Origin: Streptomyces sp. NBC_00091
Lineage (GTDB): Bacteria; Actinomycetota; Actinomycetes; Streptomycetales; Streptomycetaceae
Length of the DNA: 64,000 bases
NCBI RefSeq assembly: GCF_026343185.1
Contig: NZ_JAPEMA010000001.1
Location: 4,216,001-4,280,000, forward strand
Direction: 5' to 3'
Program-made: the position numbers and the translations under genes
Shown: positions 53,963 to 61,810 of the stretch, one piece after another
How the letters are laid out: each line of letters begins with the position of its first letter
Numbering within the stretch: position 1 is the first letter of the stretch
The notes under the pieces: generated by a model
Databases searched by the model: none
What the model was told of the DNA's origin: nothing
What the model saw: the letters and a program-made list of their open reading frames with translations, nothing else

Positions 53963-54982
53963 ATGGCTGCTGACACCAGCCGGTCGGTGGCGAAGGCCGC
54001 GGACGGCGAGACGACCCTCGCCGCCCGCGGCCCCAGCCGCACGACTGCCAGAAGCAACCGCGGCCTCACCCGCGCCCTCGCCACCCACTGGTACGCCTGG
54101 GCCATGGTCGCCCCGGTGGTGCTCGTCCTCGGCGTGATCGTCGGCTGGCCCCTCGTACGCGGCGTCTACCTGTCGCTGACCGACGCCAACGAGCGCAACG
54201 TCGCCCGCACCATCGGCGTGCGCCACATCGAGGCCACGTACGAGTTCGTCGGGCTCGACAACTACACGACGGTCCTCGGCGACCCCGTCTTCTGGCAGCG
54301 GCTGGTGTGGACGGTGGTGTGGACCGTCGCGTGCGTGTCCGTCACCTTCGTGCTCGGCCTCACCCTGGCCACCATGCTCAACAGGCAGTTCCGCGGCCGC
54401 GCCGCCTACCGGATGGCGCTCATCCTGCCCTGGGCCGTCCCCGGCTTCGTCTCCGTCTTCGCCTGGCGGTTCCTCTTCAACCGCGACAACGGCATCCTGA
54501 ACAAGATCCTCGACGGCGGCGGCATCGCGGCCGTCCCGTGGCTCGACGACCCGACCTGGGCCAAGCTCGCCGTCATCTCCGTGAACGTCTGGCTCGGCAT
54601 CCCCTTCATGATGGTCGCCCTGCTCGGCGGACTGCAGTCCATCCCCGCGGAGCTGTACGAGGCCGCAGAGATGGACGGCGCCGGCCCCTGGCAGCGGTTC
54701 CGGCACATCACCCTGCCCGGCCTGCGCGCCGTGAGCATGACGGTGATCCTGCTCTCCACCATCTGGACCTTCAACATGTTCCCGGTGATCTTCCTGCTGA
54801 CGCGGGGCGGGCCCGGCGACTCCACCGAGATCCTGGTGACCCAGGCCTTCCGCGAGGCCTTCATCGCCAGCCCCCGCGACTTCGCCGGCTCCGCGACGTG
54901 GGGCGTACTCATCCTCGCCCTGCTCATGATCTTCGCGCTGGTCTACCGGCGCTCGCTGCGCAAGCAGGGAGAGGTGTGGTGA
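53963..54982 (+). CDS. malF: Maltose ABC transporter permease MalF
   Basis: The 339-residue protein has a ~40-residue polar N-terminus and six hydrophobic segments. The binding-protein-dependent loop is EAAEMDGAGPWQRFRHITLPGL. It forms a channel with MalG. The large periplasmic domain of E. coli MalF is absent, as usual in Gram-positive bacteria. The stop overlaps the malG GTG by 4 bases. Confidence 0.95.
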   Translation: MAADTSRSVAKAADGETTLAARGPSRTTARSNRGLTRALATHWYAWAMVAPVVLVLGVIVGWPLVRGVYLSLTDANERNVARTIGVRHIEATYEFVGLDNYTTVLGDPVFWQRLVWTVVWTVACVSVTFVLGLTLATMLNRQFRGRAAYRMALILPWAVPGFVSVFAWRFLFNRDNGILNKILDGGGIAAVPWLDDPTWAKLAVISVNVWLGIPFMMVALLGGLQSIPAELYEAAEMDGAGPWQRFRHITLPGLRAVSMTVILLSTIWTFNMFPVIFLLTRGGPGDSTEILVTQAFREAFIASPRDFAGSATWGVLILALLMIFALVYRRSLRKQGEVW

Positions 54983-55851
54983 ACACCGTGACCCCCCAGA
55001 CCGCCGCCGGCAAGACCGCCCGTACTAGGGGCAGCCGCTCCCCGCTCGCCTCCTTCGGCCTGCACGCCACGCTCGTCGTCGCGTCCGTGATCGCCGTCTT
55101 CCCCGTGCTGTGGATCCTGCTGACCTCCCTCAAGCCGGCCAAGTACGCGATCAGCACGGACTTCGTGAAGGAACCGACCCTCGGCAACTACCAGTACCTG
55201 CTGGAGTCGAGCCACTTCCTCAGCTGGTTCGCCAACTCCGTCCTGGTCGCCGGCGTCACCACCGTCCTCGGCGTGTTCATCGCCGCCACCACCGGATACG
55301 CGGTCAGCCGCTTCAAGTTCCCCGGCATGAAGCCGCTGATGTGGACCCTGCTCATCACGCAGATGTTCCCGATGGCCATCCTGATCGTCCCGCTCTACAA
55401 CCTGATGGGCGAGCTCGGGCTGCTCAACCAGCCGCTCGGCCTGATCATCACGTACCTCACCATCGCCGTGCCGTTCTGCGCCTGGATGATGAAGGGCTTC
55501 TTCGACACGATCCCGGTGGAGATCGACGAGTCGGGGCGGGTGGACGGGCTCAACCCCTTCGGGACCTTCTGGCGCCTCATCCTGCCCCTCGCCAAGCCCG
55601 GCCTCGCCGTGACCGGCTTCTACGCCTTCATCACCGCCTGGGGCGAGGTCGCCTACGCCTCCGCCTTCATGGTCGGCGAGGAGAACCTCACCCTGGCCGG
55701 CGGACTCCAGACCTTCGTCACGCAGTACACCTCCAACTGGGGCGCCATGAGCGCGGCTTCCGTCCTCATCGCGATTCCGGCGGCCGTCTTCTTCCTCTTC
55801 GCCCAGCGTCACCTCGTCGCCGGGATGACGGCGGGCGCGACCAAGGGCTGA
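54979..55851 (+). CDS. malG: Maltose ABC transporter permease MalG
   Basis: A GTG start overlapping malF gives 290 residues with six hydrophobic segments and the EAA-type loop near ESGRVDGLNPFGTFWRLILPLAKP. No ATPase gene is in the locus; Streptomyces use the shared ATPase MsiK, encoded elsewhere. The second alpha-glucosidase gene follows 52 bases later with no terminator. Confidence 0.95.
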   Translation: MNTVTPQTAAGKTARTRGSRSPLASFGLHATLVVASVIAVFPVLWILLTSLKPAKYAISTDFVKEPTLGNYQYLLESSHFLSWFANSVLVAGVTTVLGVFIAATTGYAVSRFKFPGMKPLMWTLLITQMFPMAILIVPLYNLMGELGLLNQPLGLIITYLTIAVPFCAWMMKGFFDTIPVEIDESGRVDGLNPFGTFWRLILPLAKPGLAVTGFYAFITAWGEVAYASAFMVGEENLTLAGGLQTFVTQYTSNWGAMSAASVLIAIPAAVFFLFAQRHLVAGMTAGATKG

Positions 55852-55903
55852 CCACCCCGCGCCCGCCCCCTCTCACCCCCGGCCCGATCTCTCCAAGGAC
55901 ACC

Positions 55904-57493
55904 ATGACCCAGCACCTCGCCGACGCACTCGCCACCCCGACCGGGACCCAGCCCGGCTGGTGGAGAGACGCGGTGATCTACCAGGTCTATCCGCGCAGCT
56001 TCGCCGACTCCAACGGGGACGGCATGGGGGACCTCGAAGGCATCCGCAGCCGGCTGCCCCACCTGCGCGACCTGGGTGTCGACGCCGTGTGGCTCAGCCC
56101 CTTCTACGCCTCCCCGCAGGCCGACGCCGGCTACGACGTCGCCGACTACCGGGCCATCGACCCCATGTTCGGCACCCTGCACGACGCCGACGCCGTGATC
56201 CGCGAGGCTCATGGGCTGGGCATGCGGATCATCGTCGACCTCGTCCCCAACCACTGCTCCGACCAGCACGAATGGTTCAAGCAGGCACTGCGGGAGGGCC
56301 CCGGGACCCCGCTGCGCGACCGCTTCCACTTCCGGCCGGGCAAGGGCGAGACCGGGGAACTCCCGCCGAACGACTGGGAGTCCATCTTCGGCGGCCCCGC
56401 CTGGACCCGCGTCGCCGACGGCGAGTGGTACCTCCACCTGTTCGCCCCCGAACAGCCCGACTTCAACTGGGACCACCCCGCCGTCCAGGACGAGTTCCGC
56501 TCCGTGCTCCGGTTCTGGCTCGACCTGGGCGTCGACGGCTTCCGGATCGACGTCGCGCACGGCCTGGTCAAGGCCCCCGGACTGCCCGACCTCGGCCGCG
56601 ACGAGCAGCTCAAGCTCCTCGGCAACCAGGTGCTGCCCTTCTTCGACCAGGACGGGGTCCACGAGATCTACCGCTCCTGGCGCACCGTCCTCGACGAGTA
56701 CGCGGGCGACCGCATCGGCGTCGCCGAGGCCTGGACGCCGAGCGCCGACCGGACGGCGATGTACCTGCGCCCCGACGAGCTGCACCAGGCCTTCAACTTC
56801 CACTACCTGAGCACCGGCTGGGACGCCGACGCGCTGCGTGCCACCATCGACGAATCGCTCGACGCGATGCGGCCCGTCGGAGCGCCGACGACCTGGGTGC
56901 TGTCCAACCACGACGTCGTCCGCCACCGGACCCGCTTCGGCAGCCTCGGGCGGGCGCGGGCGGCCGCGCTGCTGATGCTGGCCCTGCCCGGGTCGGCGTA
57001 CGTCTACCAGGGCGAGGAGCTCGGCCTGCCGGAGGTCACCGACCTGCCGGACGAGGTGCGCCAGGACCCGTCGTTCTTCAAGGCCAACGGGCAGGACGGG
57101 CTGCGCGACGGCTGCCGCGTCCCGATCCCGTGGTCGGGGGACGAGGCCCCGTACGGCTTCGGCGCCGGCGGCAGCTGGCTGCCCCAGCCCGCCGAGTGGG
57201 TGGGGCTCAGCGTGGCCGCGCAGACCGGCGACCCGGCGTCGACGCTCGAGCTGTACCGCGCCGCCCTGCGGATCCGGCGGGATCACGGGGACCTGGGGGC
57301 GGGGGACGCCGTGCAGTGGCTGCCGTCCGCGGACGGGGTCCTGGCGTTCCGCCGGGGTTCGTTCGTGTGCACCGTCAACACCACCGGCGAGGCCGTACGC
57401 ATAGCCGCGCCGGGTTCCGTACTGCTCGCCAGCGGGGACCTCGCCGACCCCGAGGTCCTGCCCGCCGACACGGCGGTGTGGTGGCAGGGGTGA
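55904..57493 (+). CDS. Alpha-glucosidase, GH13 (right copy)
   Basis: The 529-residue GH13 enzyme is a paralogue of the one at 50694. Conserved regions DLVPNHCS, GFRIDVAHG, RIGVAEAWTP and VLSNHDVVRH are intact. It lacks the inserted segments of the left copy, so it is probably closer to the ancestral form. An AAGGACACC precedes the ATG. The stop overlaps the second LacI gene by 4 bases. Confidence 0.94.
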   Translation: MTQHLADALATPTGTQPGWWRDAVIYQVYPRSFADSNGDGMGDLEGIRSRLPHLRDLGVDAVWLSPFYASPQADAGYDVADYRAIDPMFGTLHDADAVIREAHGLGMRIIVDLVPNHCSDQHEWFKQALREGPGTPLRDRFHFRPGKGETGELPPNDWESIFGGPAWTRVADGEWYLHLFAPEQPDFNWDHPAVQDEFRSVLRFWLDLGVDGFRIDVAHGLVKAPGLPDLGRDEQLKLLGNQVLPFFDQDGVHEIYRSWRTVLDEYAGDRIGVAEAWTPSADRTAMYLRPDELHQAFNFHYLSTGWDADALRATIDESLDAMRPVGAPTTWVLSNHDVVRHRTRFGSLGRARAAALLMLALPGSAYVYQGEELGLPEVTDLPDEVRQDPSFFKANGQDGLRDGCRVPIPWSGDEAPYGFGAGGSWLPQPAEWVGLSVAAQTGDPASTLELYRAALRIRRDHGDLGAGDAVQWLPSADGVLAFRRGSFVCTVNTTGEAVRIAAPGSVLLASGDLADPEVLPADTAVWWQG

Positions 57494-58497
57494 GTTCCCC
57501 GTTGCGGCTGACGGACATCGCCTCGCAGGCCCAGGTCAGCGAGGCGACCGTCAGCCGTGTGCTCAACGGCAAGGCGGGCGTGGCGGCCGGCACCCGGCAC
57601 CGGGTCCTGGCCGCCATGGACCTGCTCGGCTACGAGCGGCCGGTGCGGCTCAAACGCCGCAGCAACGGCCTCGTGGGGCTGCTGATACCCGAGCTGACCA
57701 ACCCCATCTTCCCGGCGTTCGCGCAGGTCATCGAGCAGGCCCTGGCCGGACACGGCTACACGCCGGTGCTCTGCACGCAGACCCCGGGCGGGGCCACCGA
57801 GGACGAGCTGGTCGAGCAGCTGGAGGAACGGGGGGTCACGGGGATCGTCTTCCTGTCCGGCCTGCACGCCGACGCCTCGCAGGACCCCGCCCGCTACCAG
57901 CGGCTGTCGGCCAGGGGGCTGCCGTTCGTCCTGATCAACGGCTTCAACGAGGCGATCAGCGCCCCCTTCGTCTCCCCGGACGACCGGGCGGCCGCCGACA
58001 TGGCCGTACGGCACCTCGAGGAGCTGGGACACCGGCGGATCGGCCTGGCCATCGGGCCCACCCGCTACGTCCCCTCGGCGCGCAAGGAGCAGGGCTTCCT
58101 GGCGGCGCGGCCCGGTGCGGTGGCCGAGGGACTCGTCCAGCGCACCCTGTTCACCGTCGAAGGCGGCCACGCGGCGGGCGGCGCCCTGCTGGAACGGGGC
58201 TGCACGGGGGTGGTGTGCGCGAGCGACATGATGGCGCTCGGGGTCATCCGCGCCGCCCGGGAGCGGGGGCTGCGGGTGCCGGAGGACGTGTCGGTGGTCG
58301 GCTTCGACGACTCCCCGCTGATCGCCTTCACAGACCCCCCGCTGACGACGGTCCGCCAGCCCGTCCGCGCCATGGCCACGGCCGCGGTCGGCGCGCTCCT
58401 GGAGGCGGTGGCGGGCACGCCGGTCCAGCGCACGGAGTACGTCTTCCAGCCGGAGCTGGTGGTGAGGGGCTCGACGGGGGCGGTGGCGGGGGCGTAG
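57490..58497 (+). CDS. LacI family regulator, MalR-like (right copy)
   Basis: The GTG-started 335-residue repressor has helix-turn-helix LTDIASQAQVSEATVSRVLNGKAGVA and a sugar-binding core nearly parallel to the left MalR-like protein, ending ELVVRGSTGAVAGA. It is coupled to the alpha-glucosidase gene. Its last 23 codons and about 180 following bases are duplicated at 59325. Which of the two LacI proteins is the true MalR cannot be decided here. Confidence 0.92.
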   Translation: MSSPLRLTDIASQAQVSEATVSRVLNGKAGVAAGTRHRVLAAMDLLGYERPVRLKRRSNGLVGLLIPELTNPIFPAFAQVIEQALAGHGYTPVLCTQTPGGATEDELVEQLEERGVTGIVFLSGLHADASQDPARYQRLSARGLPFVLINGFNEAISAPFVSPDDRAAADMAVRHLEELGHRRIGLAIGPTRYVPSARKEQGFLAARPGAVAEGLVQRTLFTVEGGHAAGGALLERGCTGVVCASDMMALGVIRAARERGLRVPEDVSVVGFDDSPLIAFTDPPLTTVRQPVRAMATAAVGALLEAVAGTPVQRTEYVFQPELVVRGSTGAVAGA

Positions 58498-58677
58498 GCC
58501 CGGCGCGGGTGGGTCGCGGTGCGGGTGCGGGTGCGGGTGCGCTGGTACGTCGCTTCGCGGTGCGGGCCCGCTATCTCCCCCTCGAGGGGCCGGCGGCCGG
58601 TCGGCGGCTGCCCACCCGCCTCCCCGTCTGCGGGCCGGTGGGCGGATGGGGTTTCGGCCCGGCAGAGCCAACGCGTC
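58428..58677 (+). repeat. 250-base direct repeat, copy 1 (3' end of LacI gene)
   Basis: The copy includes the last 23 codons of the LacI gene and the following DNA. It matches 59325-59568 except for a few base changes and one extra GGGTGC unit. The two copies are separated by 647 bases that hold a small secreted-protein gene and a gene fragment. Confidence 0.92.
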
Positions 58678-58689
58678 CGACAGAGCGCT

Positions 58690-58734
58690 GTCCGCGAATT
58701 CACCACCGCCGTCGGCAACGTCGAGCCGGCCTAG
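58690..58734 (+). pseudogene. C-terminal remnant of a small Streptomyces gene family
   Basis: The frame reads VREFTTAVGNVEPA and stops. It matches the end of the 69-residue protein encoded at 60511-60720 (REFTTAATNIEPAG). No start or upstream part exists; the preceding DNA is the end of the direct repeat. It marks a junction where a former accessory gene was cut. Confidence 0.6.
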
Positions 58735-58833
58735 CTCACGCTGCACCCGGCTGAGGCCCTCTCGGGAGCGAAAACGCCGCGGGGGCGGCCGACGTCGCTG
58801 TCGGGCCGCCGCCGCGGCGCGAGCCGCCCCGGG

Positions 58834-59088
58834 TCAGGCGCCCAGGTGGGACCCCTTCGCCCACTCCTTCTCGCCCTCCTTGGCACAGGTCGAGCTGTAG
58901 ACGGGGCCGGCGAACGCCGGGAGGTTGTGGGGCACCGCGGCGAACGAGGAGCAGTTCGACGAGTGGCCCGCGCGACCGCCGTTGAAGTAGTCGATTTCGA
59001 CCCCGCCGTCGGCCAGGGCGGCGCCGGCCCCGCCCAGCAGGACGCCGACAGCCAGGACGGACGCGGTGACAGCAGAACGAATGCGCAT
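58834..59088 (-). CDS. Small secreted protein (84 aa)
   Basis: The 84-residue precursor has a good Sec signal (TASVLAVGVLLGGAGAALA) and a mature part of about 57 residues with two Cys (SSNCSSFAAV and YSSTCAKEG), probably one disulfide. Many Streptomyces small secreted peptides look like this; no function is known. It is the only complete gene between the two copies of the direct repeat. Confidence 0.7.
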   Translation of the reverse strand: MRIRSAVTASVLAVGVLLGGAGAALADGGVEIDYFNGGRAGHSSNCSSFAAVPHNLPAFAGPVYSSTCAKEGEKEWAKGSHLGA

Positions 59089-59273
59089 GACTCCCCTAAG
59101 GATCTATGGAAGACGCGCCGGTCGATCTGCGCGCCGACCGGTCCAACCTCCCGGGAGCACCGCTGGGAACGGGCGTTCACTCCAATGCCCGCGGCTGTAT
59201 CGTTTCGACACTCTGCGCCCCCCCTCACGCCCCCAGCGGAACATCGCGCGCCCCGTAGAACGGGACGGTCCAC

Positions 59274-59306
59274 AATCGCTACGCGCTCCGCACATCTCGG
59301 CGACCG
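59274..59306. repeat. Short near-repeat, copy 1
   Basis: ATCGCTACGCGCTCCGCACATCTCGGCG-type sequence, about 90% identical to 59944-59976. Each copy lies directly before a sequence junction. Confidence 0.6.
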
Positions 59307-59324
59307 ATGGCCGTCTTGGGCTGG

Positions 59325-59568
59325 GCGCACGCAGTACGTCTTCCAGCCGGAGCTGGTGGTGAGGGGCTCGACGGGGCCGGTGGCGGGGGCGTAGGCCCGG
59401 CGCGGGTGGGTCGCGGTGCGGGTGCGGGTGCGCTGGTACGTCGCTTCGCGGTGCGGGCCCGCTATCTCCCCCTCGAGGGGCCGGCGGCCGGTCGGCGGCT
59501 GCCCACCGGCCTCCCCGTCTGCGGGCCGGTGGGCGGATGGGGTTTCGGCCCGGCAGAGCCAACGCGTC
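59325..59568 (+). repeat. 250-base direct repeat, copy 2
   Basis: Near-identical to 58428-58677, with two GGGTGC units instead of three. The copied LacI tail (QYVFQPELVVRGSTGPVAGA, then stop) keeps its frame but has no gene in front of it. Confidence 0.92.
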
Positions 59569-59616
59569 GGACGGGGGCTTCGGGGCGGGGTTTCACCTGG
59601 GCGGTGGCAGGGACGG

Positions 59617-59770
59617 TTTGGGGGTTTCCCGTCAGTCCCATCGTCCTTCCGGGGCGGGCCGGTCCCTCAAGGGCGCTCCCTTCGGTCGCGTCGCTTCGCG
59701 ATGGCCTTCGGCCACCCTTGACCGACCGTCCCGCCCCGGAAAGACAAAGGACTGCCGGGAAGCCCCCAAA
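59617..59770. repeat. Large imperfect inverted repeat
   Basis: Bases 59617-59674 pair with 59713-59770, 58 bases per arm, about 85% complementary with one indel, around a 38-base centre with its own GCTTCGC-type mini hairpins. No gene overlaps. It could form a long RNA or DNA hairpin. It is not one of the simple terminators seen elsewhere. Confidence 0.8.
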
Positions 59771-59943
59771 GGAACGGTCACGGGGCAGGAAGAGAGGGAC
59801 GGGCGCCTCAGCGATGAGCCGAGGGGCCGGGCCCAGGCCTGCCGGGCATCCGGGCCCTCAGATGACTCATCCCGTGCCGAGGTGCGGCCAATACCCGCAC
59901 CAGACAGCGGCCAGCTCCCCCTGCAGAGCACCCAAACGCGACA
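59771..59943. other. Gene-free stretch after the inverted repeat
   Basis: About 170 bases with no supported gene. No terminator or known site is evident. It ends at the short near-repeat that precedes the methyltransferase fragment. Confidence 0.4.
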
Positions 59944-59976
59944 GATCGCTACGCGCTTCGCAGATCTCGGCGGCCG
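59944..59976. repeat. Short near-repeat, copy 2
   Basis: Matches 59274-59306 closely and abuts the point where the methyltransferase homology begins. Confidence 0.6.
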
Positions 59977-59982
59977 GCGGCC

Positions 59983-60500
59983 GGCGACCTGGCCCGACTC
60001 CTCGCCGGTCGCGCCCAGGCAGTGCACGGCATCGACGCGGACGCCGCAATCGTCGCTCGAGCACGAGAGGTCACCACTCCAGGAACGCAGGTGACCTTCG
60101 TTGTCGGAGACGCGGTGAGCGCGATACCACCAGGCTCGTACGACGTCATCACCTGCGTCGCAACGATCCACCACCTGCCCTTCAATGACGCTCTCACCCT
60201 CTTCCGCCAGCACCTGGCGCCTGGCGGAACCCTGGTCGTCGTCGGCCTCGCCCGGGCCCACTCTCCCGTTGATCACGTCCTCGGTGCCGCTGCCATTCCG
60301 GCGAATGTCGCCATGGCATGGTTCAAGAACAAGGGCCGCAAGACACCACGGCCGGCCTCGATGACTGCGCTGACTCAACCGGCGACCATGAGCTTCCCCG
60401 ACATCGTTCGCGACGCCCGCCACACACTGCCCGGTGCGCGGCTCCGCCGACGACTCTTCTGGCGCTACACGCTGGTCTGGCACCAGCACTGGGTGGCCAC
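59983..60500 (+). pseudogene. Class I SAM methyltransferase fragment
   Basis: The frame GDLARLLAGRAQAVHGIDADAAIV...VVGDAVSAIPPGSYDVITCVATIHHLPF...LAPGGTLVVVGLAR is a methyltransferase from the end of motif I onward. The N-terminus with the GCGxG loop is missing, and the upstream frame reads unrelated sequence. The C-terminus runs out at VWHQHW, where the minus-strand gene begins. It is unlikely to be active. Confidence 0.65.
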
Positions 60501-60510
60501 GTGTGGCGCG

Positions 60511-60720
60511 TCAGCCGGCGGGCTCGATGTTGGTGGCGGCGGTGGTGAATTCGCGGCCGGATGCGACTCGGATGTAGGCCAGTTCCATCCAGTGCTCGAT
60601 GCCGGTGCCGGAGACGTTCTCGTTGATCACGGCCATCAGCTCGCCCTCGGTGCCCGAAGCGATGTCGCGGACGCGGCGGCGCAGGAGTCGGTGGGGGACG
60701 TACTCGTAGCACTCACTCAT
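60511..60720 (-). CDS. Small protein of unknown function (69 aa)
   Basis: The 69-residue protein reads MSECYEYVPHRLLRRR near the start and ends with REFTTAATNIEPAG. It is of a kind often found beside XRE/DUF regulators in streptomycetes. No motif with known function. The ATG overlaps the stop of the upstream gene (60713). A fragment of a homologue lies at 58690. Confidence 0.7.
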   Translation of the reverse strand: MSECYEYVPHRLLRRRVRDIASGTEGELMAVINENVSGTGIEHWMELAYIRVASGREFTTAATNIEPAG

Positions 60721-60916
60721 CGGACGCCTCCTCGAGGGAGGCGACGAAGCGCTCCCAGCCGGCACGGGCCCGGGCCAGTAGGTCTGCACTGGGCACGGGC
60801 ACGGGGGCCGCCCTCGGCACAGGGCCGTCCGGGGTGTCGATGCCGATCACGGGTCGCTCCCTGCCGTCGTCAGCGGGTGGTGAGACCCAGAGTGGCGACG
60901 CCACGGTGCGGCGCAC
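60713..60916 (-). CDS. Small protein of unknown function (67 aa)
   Basis: The 67-residue protein is Pro-rich in its middle and ends in a short helix (LLARARAGWERFVASLEEASDE). It overlaps the next gene by 8 bases, so the two are co-translated. It starts six bases from a TGTGCA/TGCACA inverted repeat that may be an operator. Confidence 0.62.
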   Translation of the reverse strand: MRRTVASPLWVSPPADDGRERPVIGIDTPDGPVPRAAPVPVPSADLLARARAGWERFVASLEEASDE

Positions 60917-60922
60917 CAGCGA

Positions 60923-60940
60923 TGTGCAGATTTGTGCACA
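60923..60940. promoter_or_regulatory. Candidate operator, divergent site 1
   Basis: TGTGCA-gatttg-TGCACA is a perfect 6-base inverted repeat with a 6-base spacer, six bases upstream of the minus-strand operon. Its TGCAC half-sites recur at 61009. Confidence 0.55.
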
Positions 60941-60977
60941 CAGCTCATCAGTCAGTGGCTTTTGCCGAGTTGGGGAC

Positions 60978-61022
60978 TTGACGGTTACTACTCCAGCCAG
61001 GACTGTGATGCACAGAAGTGCA
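60978..61022 (+). promoter_or_regulatory. Promoter and candidate operator of the XRE/DUF6879 operon
   Basis: A likely -35 TTGACG (60978-60983) and a 17-base spacer lead to a weak -10 GACTGT (61001-61006). The inverted repeat TGCAC-AGAA-GTGCA (61009-61022) covers the expected transcription start. A Shine-Dalgarno GGAGG follows before the ATG at 61045. The XRE protein of the operon is the natural candidate to bind. Confidence 0.55.
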
Positions 61023-61044
61023 CGGGCTGCAATCGGAGGCTGAC

Positions 61045-61302
61045 ATGGCGTTAGTGTTCGTCGGTGTTGATCCCAACACCGGAGACAAGCAGAGCCCGAC
61101 CGTTTGGGCTGATCTGGAGCACGAGGAGCTAGTGCTTCAGGGGTGGAAGCCGAGTCCAGAGCTGGAAGCCGAGTGCGCGGCGACCGAAATCCCCGGTCAT
61201 GCCAAGGGCATCCCCGAAGGGGAAGCCGTCGTCCGGATCCCCGCCCGCATGCTGCACAGCATCAGGGAGGCCTGCGATGCCCTCGAGTCCCACGTTCGAT
61301 GA
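61045..61302 (+). CDS. Small protein of unknown function (85 aa)
   Basis: The 85-residue acidic protein begins MALVFVGVDPNTGDKQSPTVW. It has GGAGG before its ATG and overlaps the DUF6879 gene by 26 bases. No known domain. As first gene of the XRE/DUF6879 unit it may be the DUF397-like or partner component. Confidence 0.75.
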   Translation: MALVFVGVDPNTGDKQSPTVWADLEHEELVLQGWKPSPELEAECAATEIPGHAKGIPEGEAVVRIPARMLHSIREACDALESHVR

Positions 61303-61795
61303 CCTGATGGCCGGCTGCGCCCACGCTGTGCACCTGGAGATGCGCGACTCCTACGCGGTCGACTACGAGGTGGGTCCATTCGCGGAATGGCGGGAAGGCT
61401 TCCGGCACGATCCGGCCGACAGGGGTTCCTGGTGGCGTCCCTGGCTGGACCTGATCGCGGAGACCGTGGGGCGTGGCGCTGTGATCCGCAGGGCGCGGGT
61501 CGTTTCCGAACCGGTCAGCGAGTACACGCGCTTCCTCTACGACGGGACGTTCACCAACGTTGCGGCTGGTGAGCAGGTGCGCTGGCTTCCACGTCGCCGA
61601 GCCTCGGACCTCGCGCTGCCGGGCAACGACTTCTGGCTCTTCGACGGCAAGTGGGTCCACTGGAATCACTTCTCCGGCGATGGATCGTCGTTGGGTGAGG
61701 AGATCACCAACGATCCGGTCCCGGCAAAGCTGTGTGCCCAGGCCTTCGAAGCCGTCTGGGCGCGGGCTGTCCCTCATGACGAGTACAAGATCTGA
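61277..61795 (+). CDS. DUF6879 family protein
   Basis: The 172-residue protein shows the family features: SYAVDYEVGPFAEWREG, RRARVVSEPVSEYTRFLYDGTFTNVAAGE, and NDFWLFDGKWVHWNHFSGDG. DUF6879 genes are regularly paired with XRE/DUF5753 regulators in actinomycetes and thought to act with them in developmental or defence-type control; the mechanism is unknown. The XRE gene follows 15 bases later. Confidence 0.88.
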   Translation: MPSSPTFDDLMAGCAHAVHLEMRDSYAVDYEVGPFAEWREGFRHDPADRGSWWRPWLDLIAETVGRGAVIRRARVVSEPVSEYTRFLYDGTFTNVAAGEQVRWLPRRRASDLALPGNDFWLFDGKWVHWNHFSGDGSSLGEEITNDPVPAKLCAQAFEAVWARAVPHDEYKI

Positions 61796-61810
61796 CTGGT
61801 CCCACAGCCA

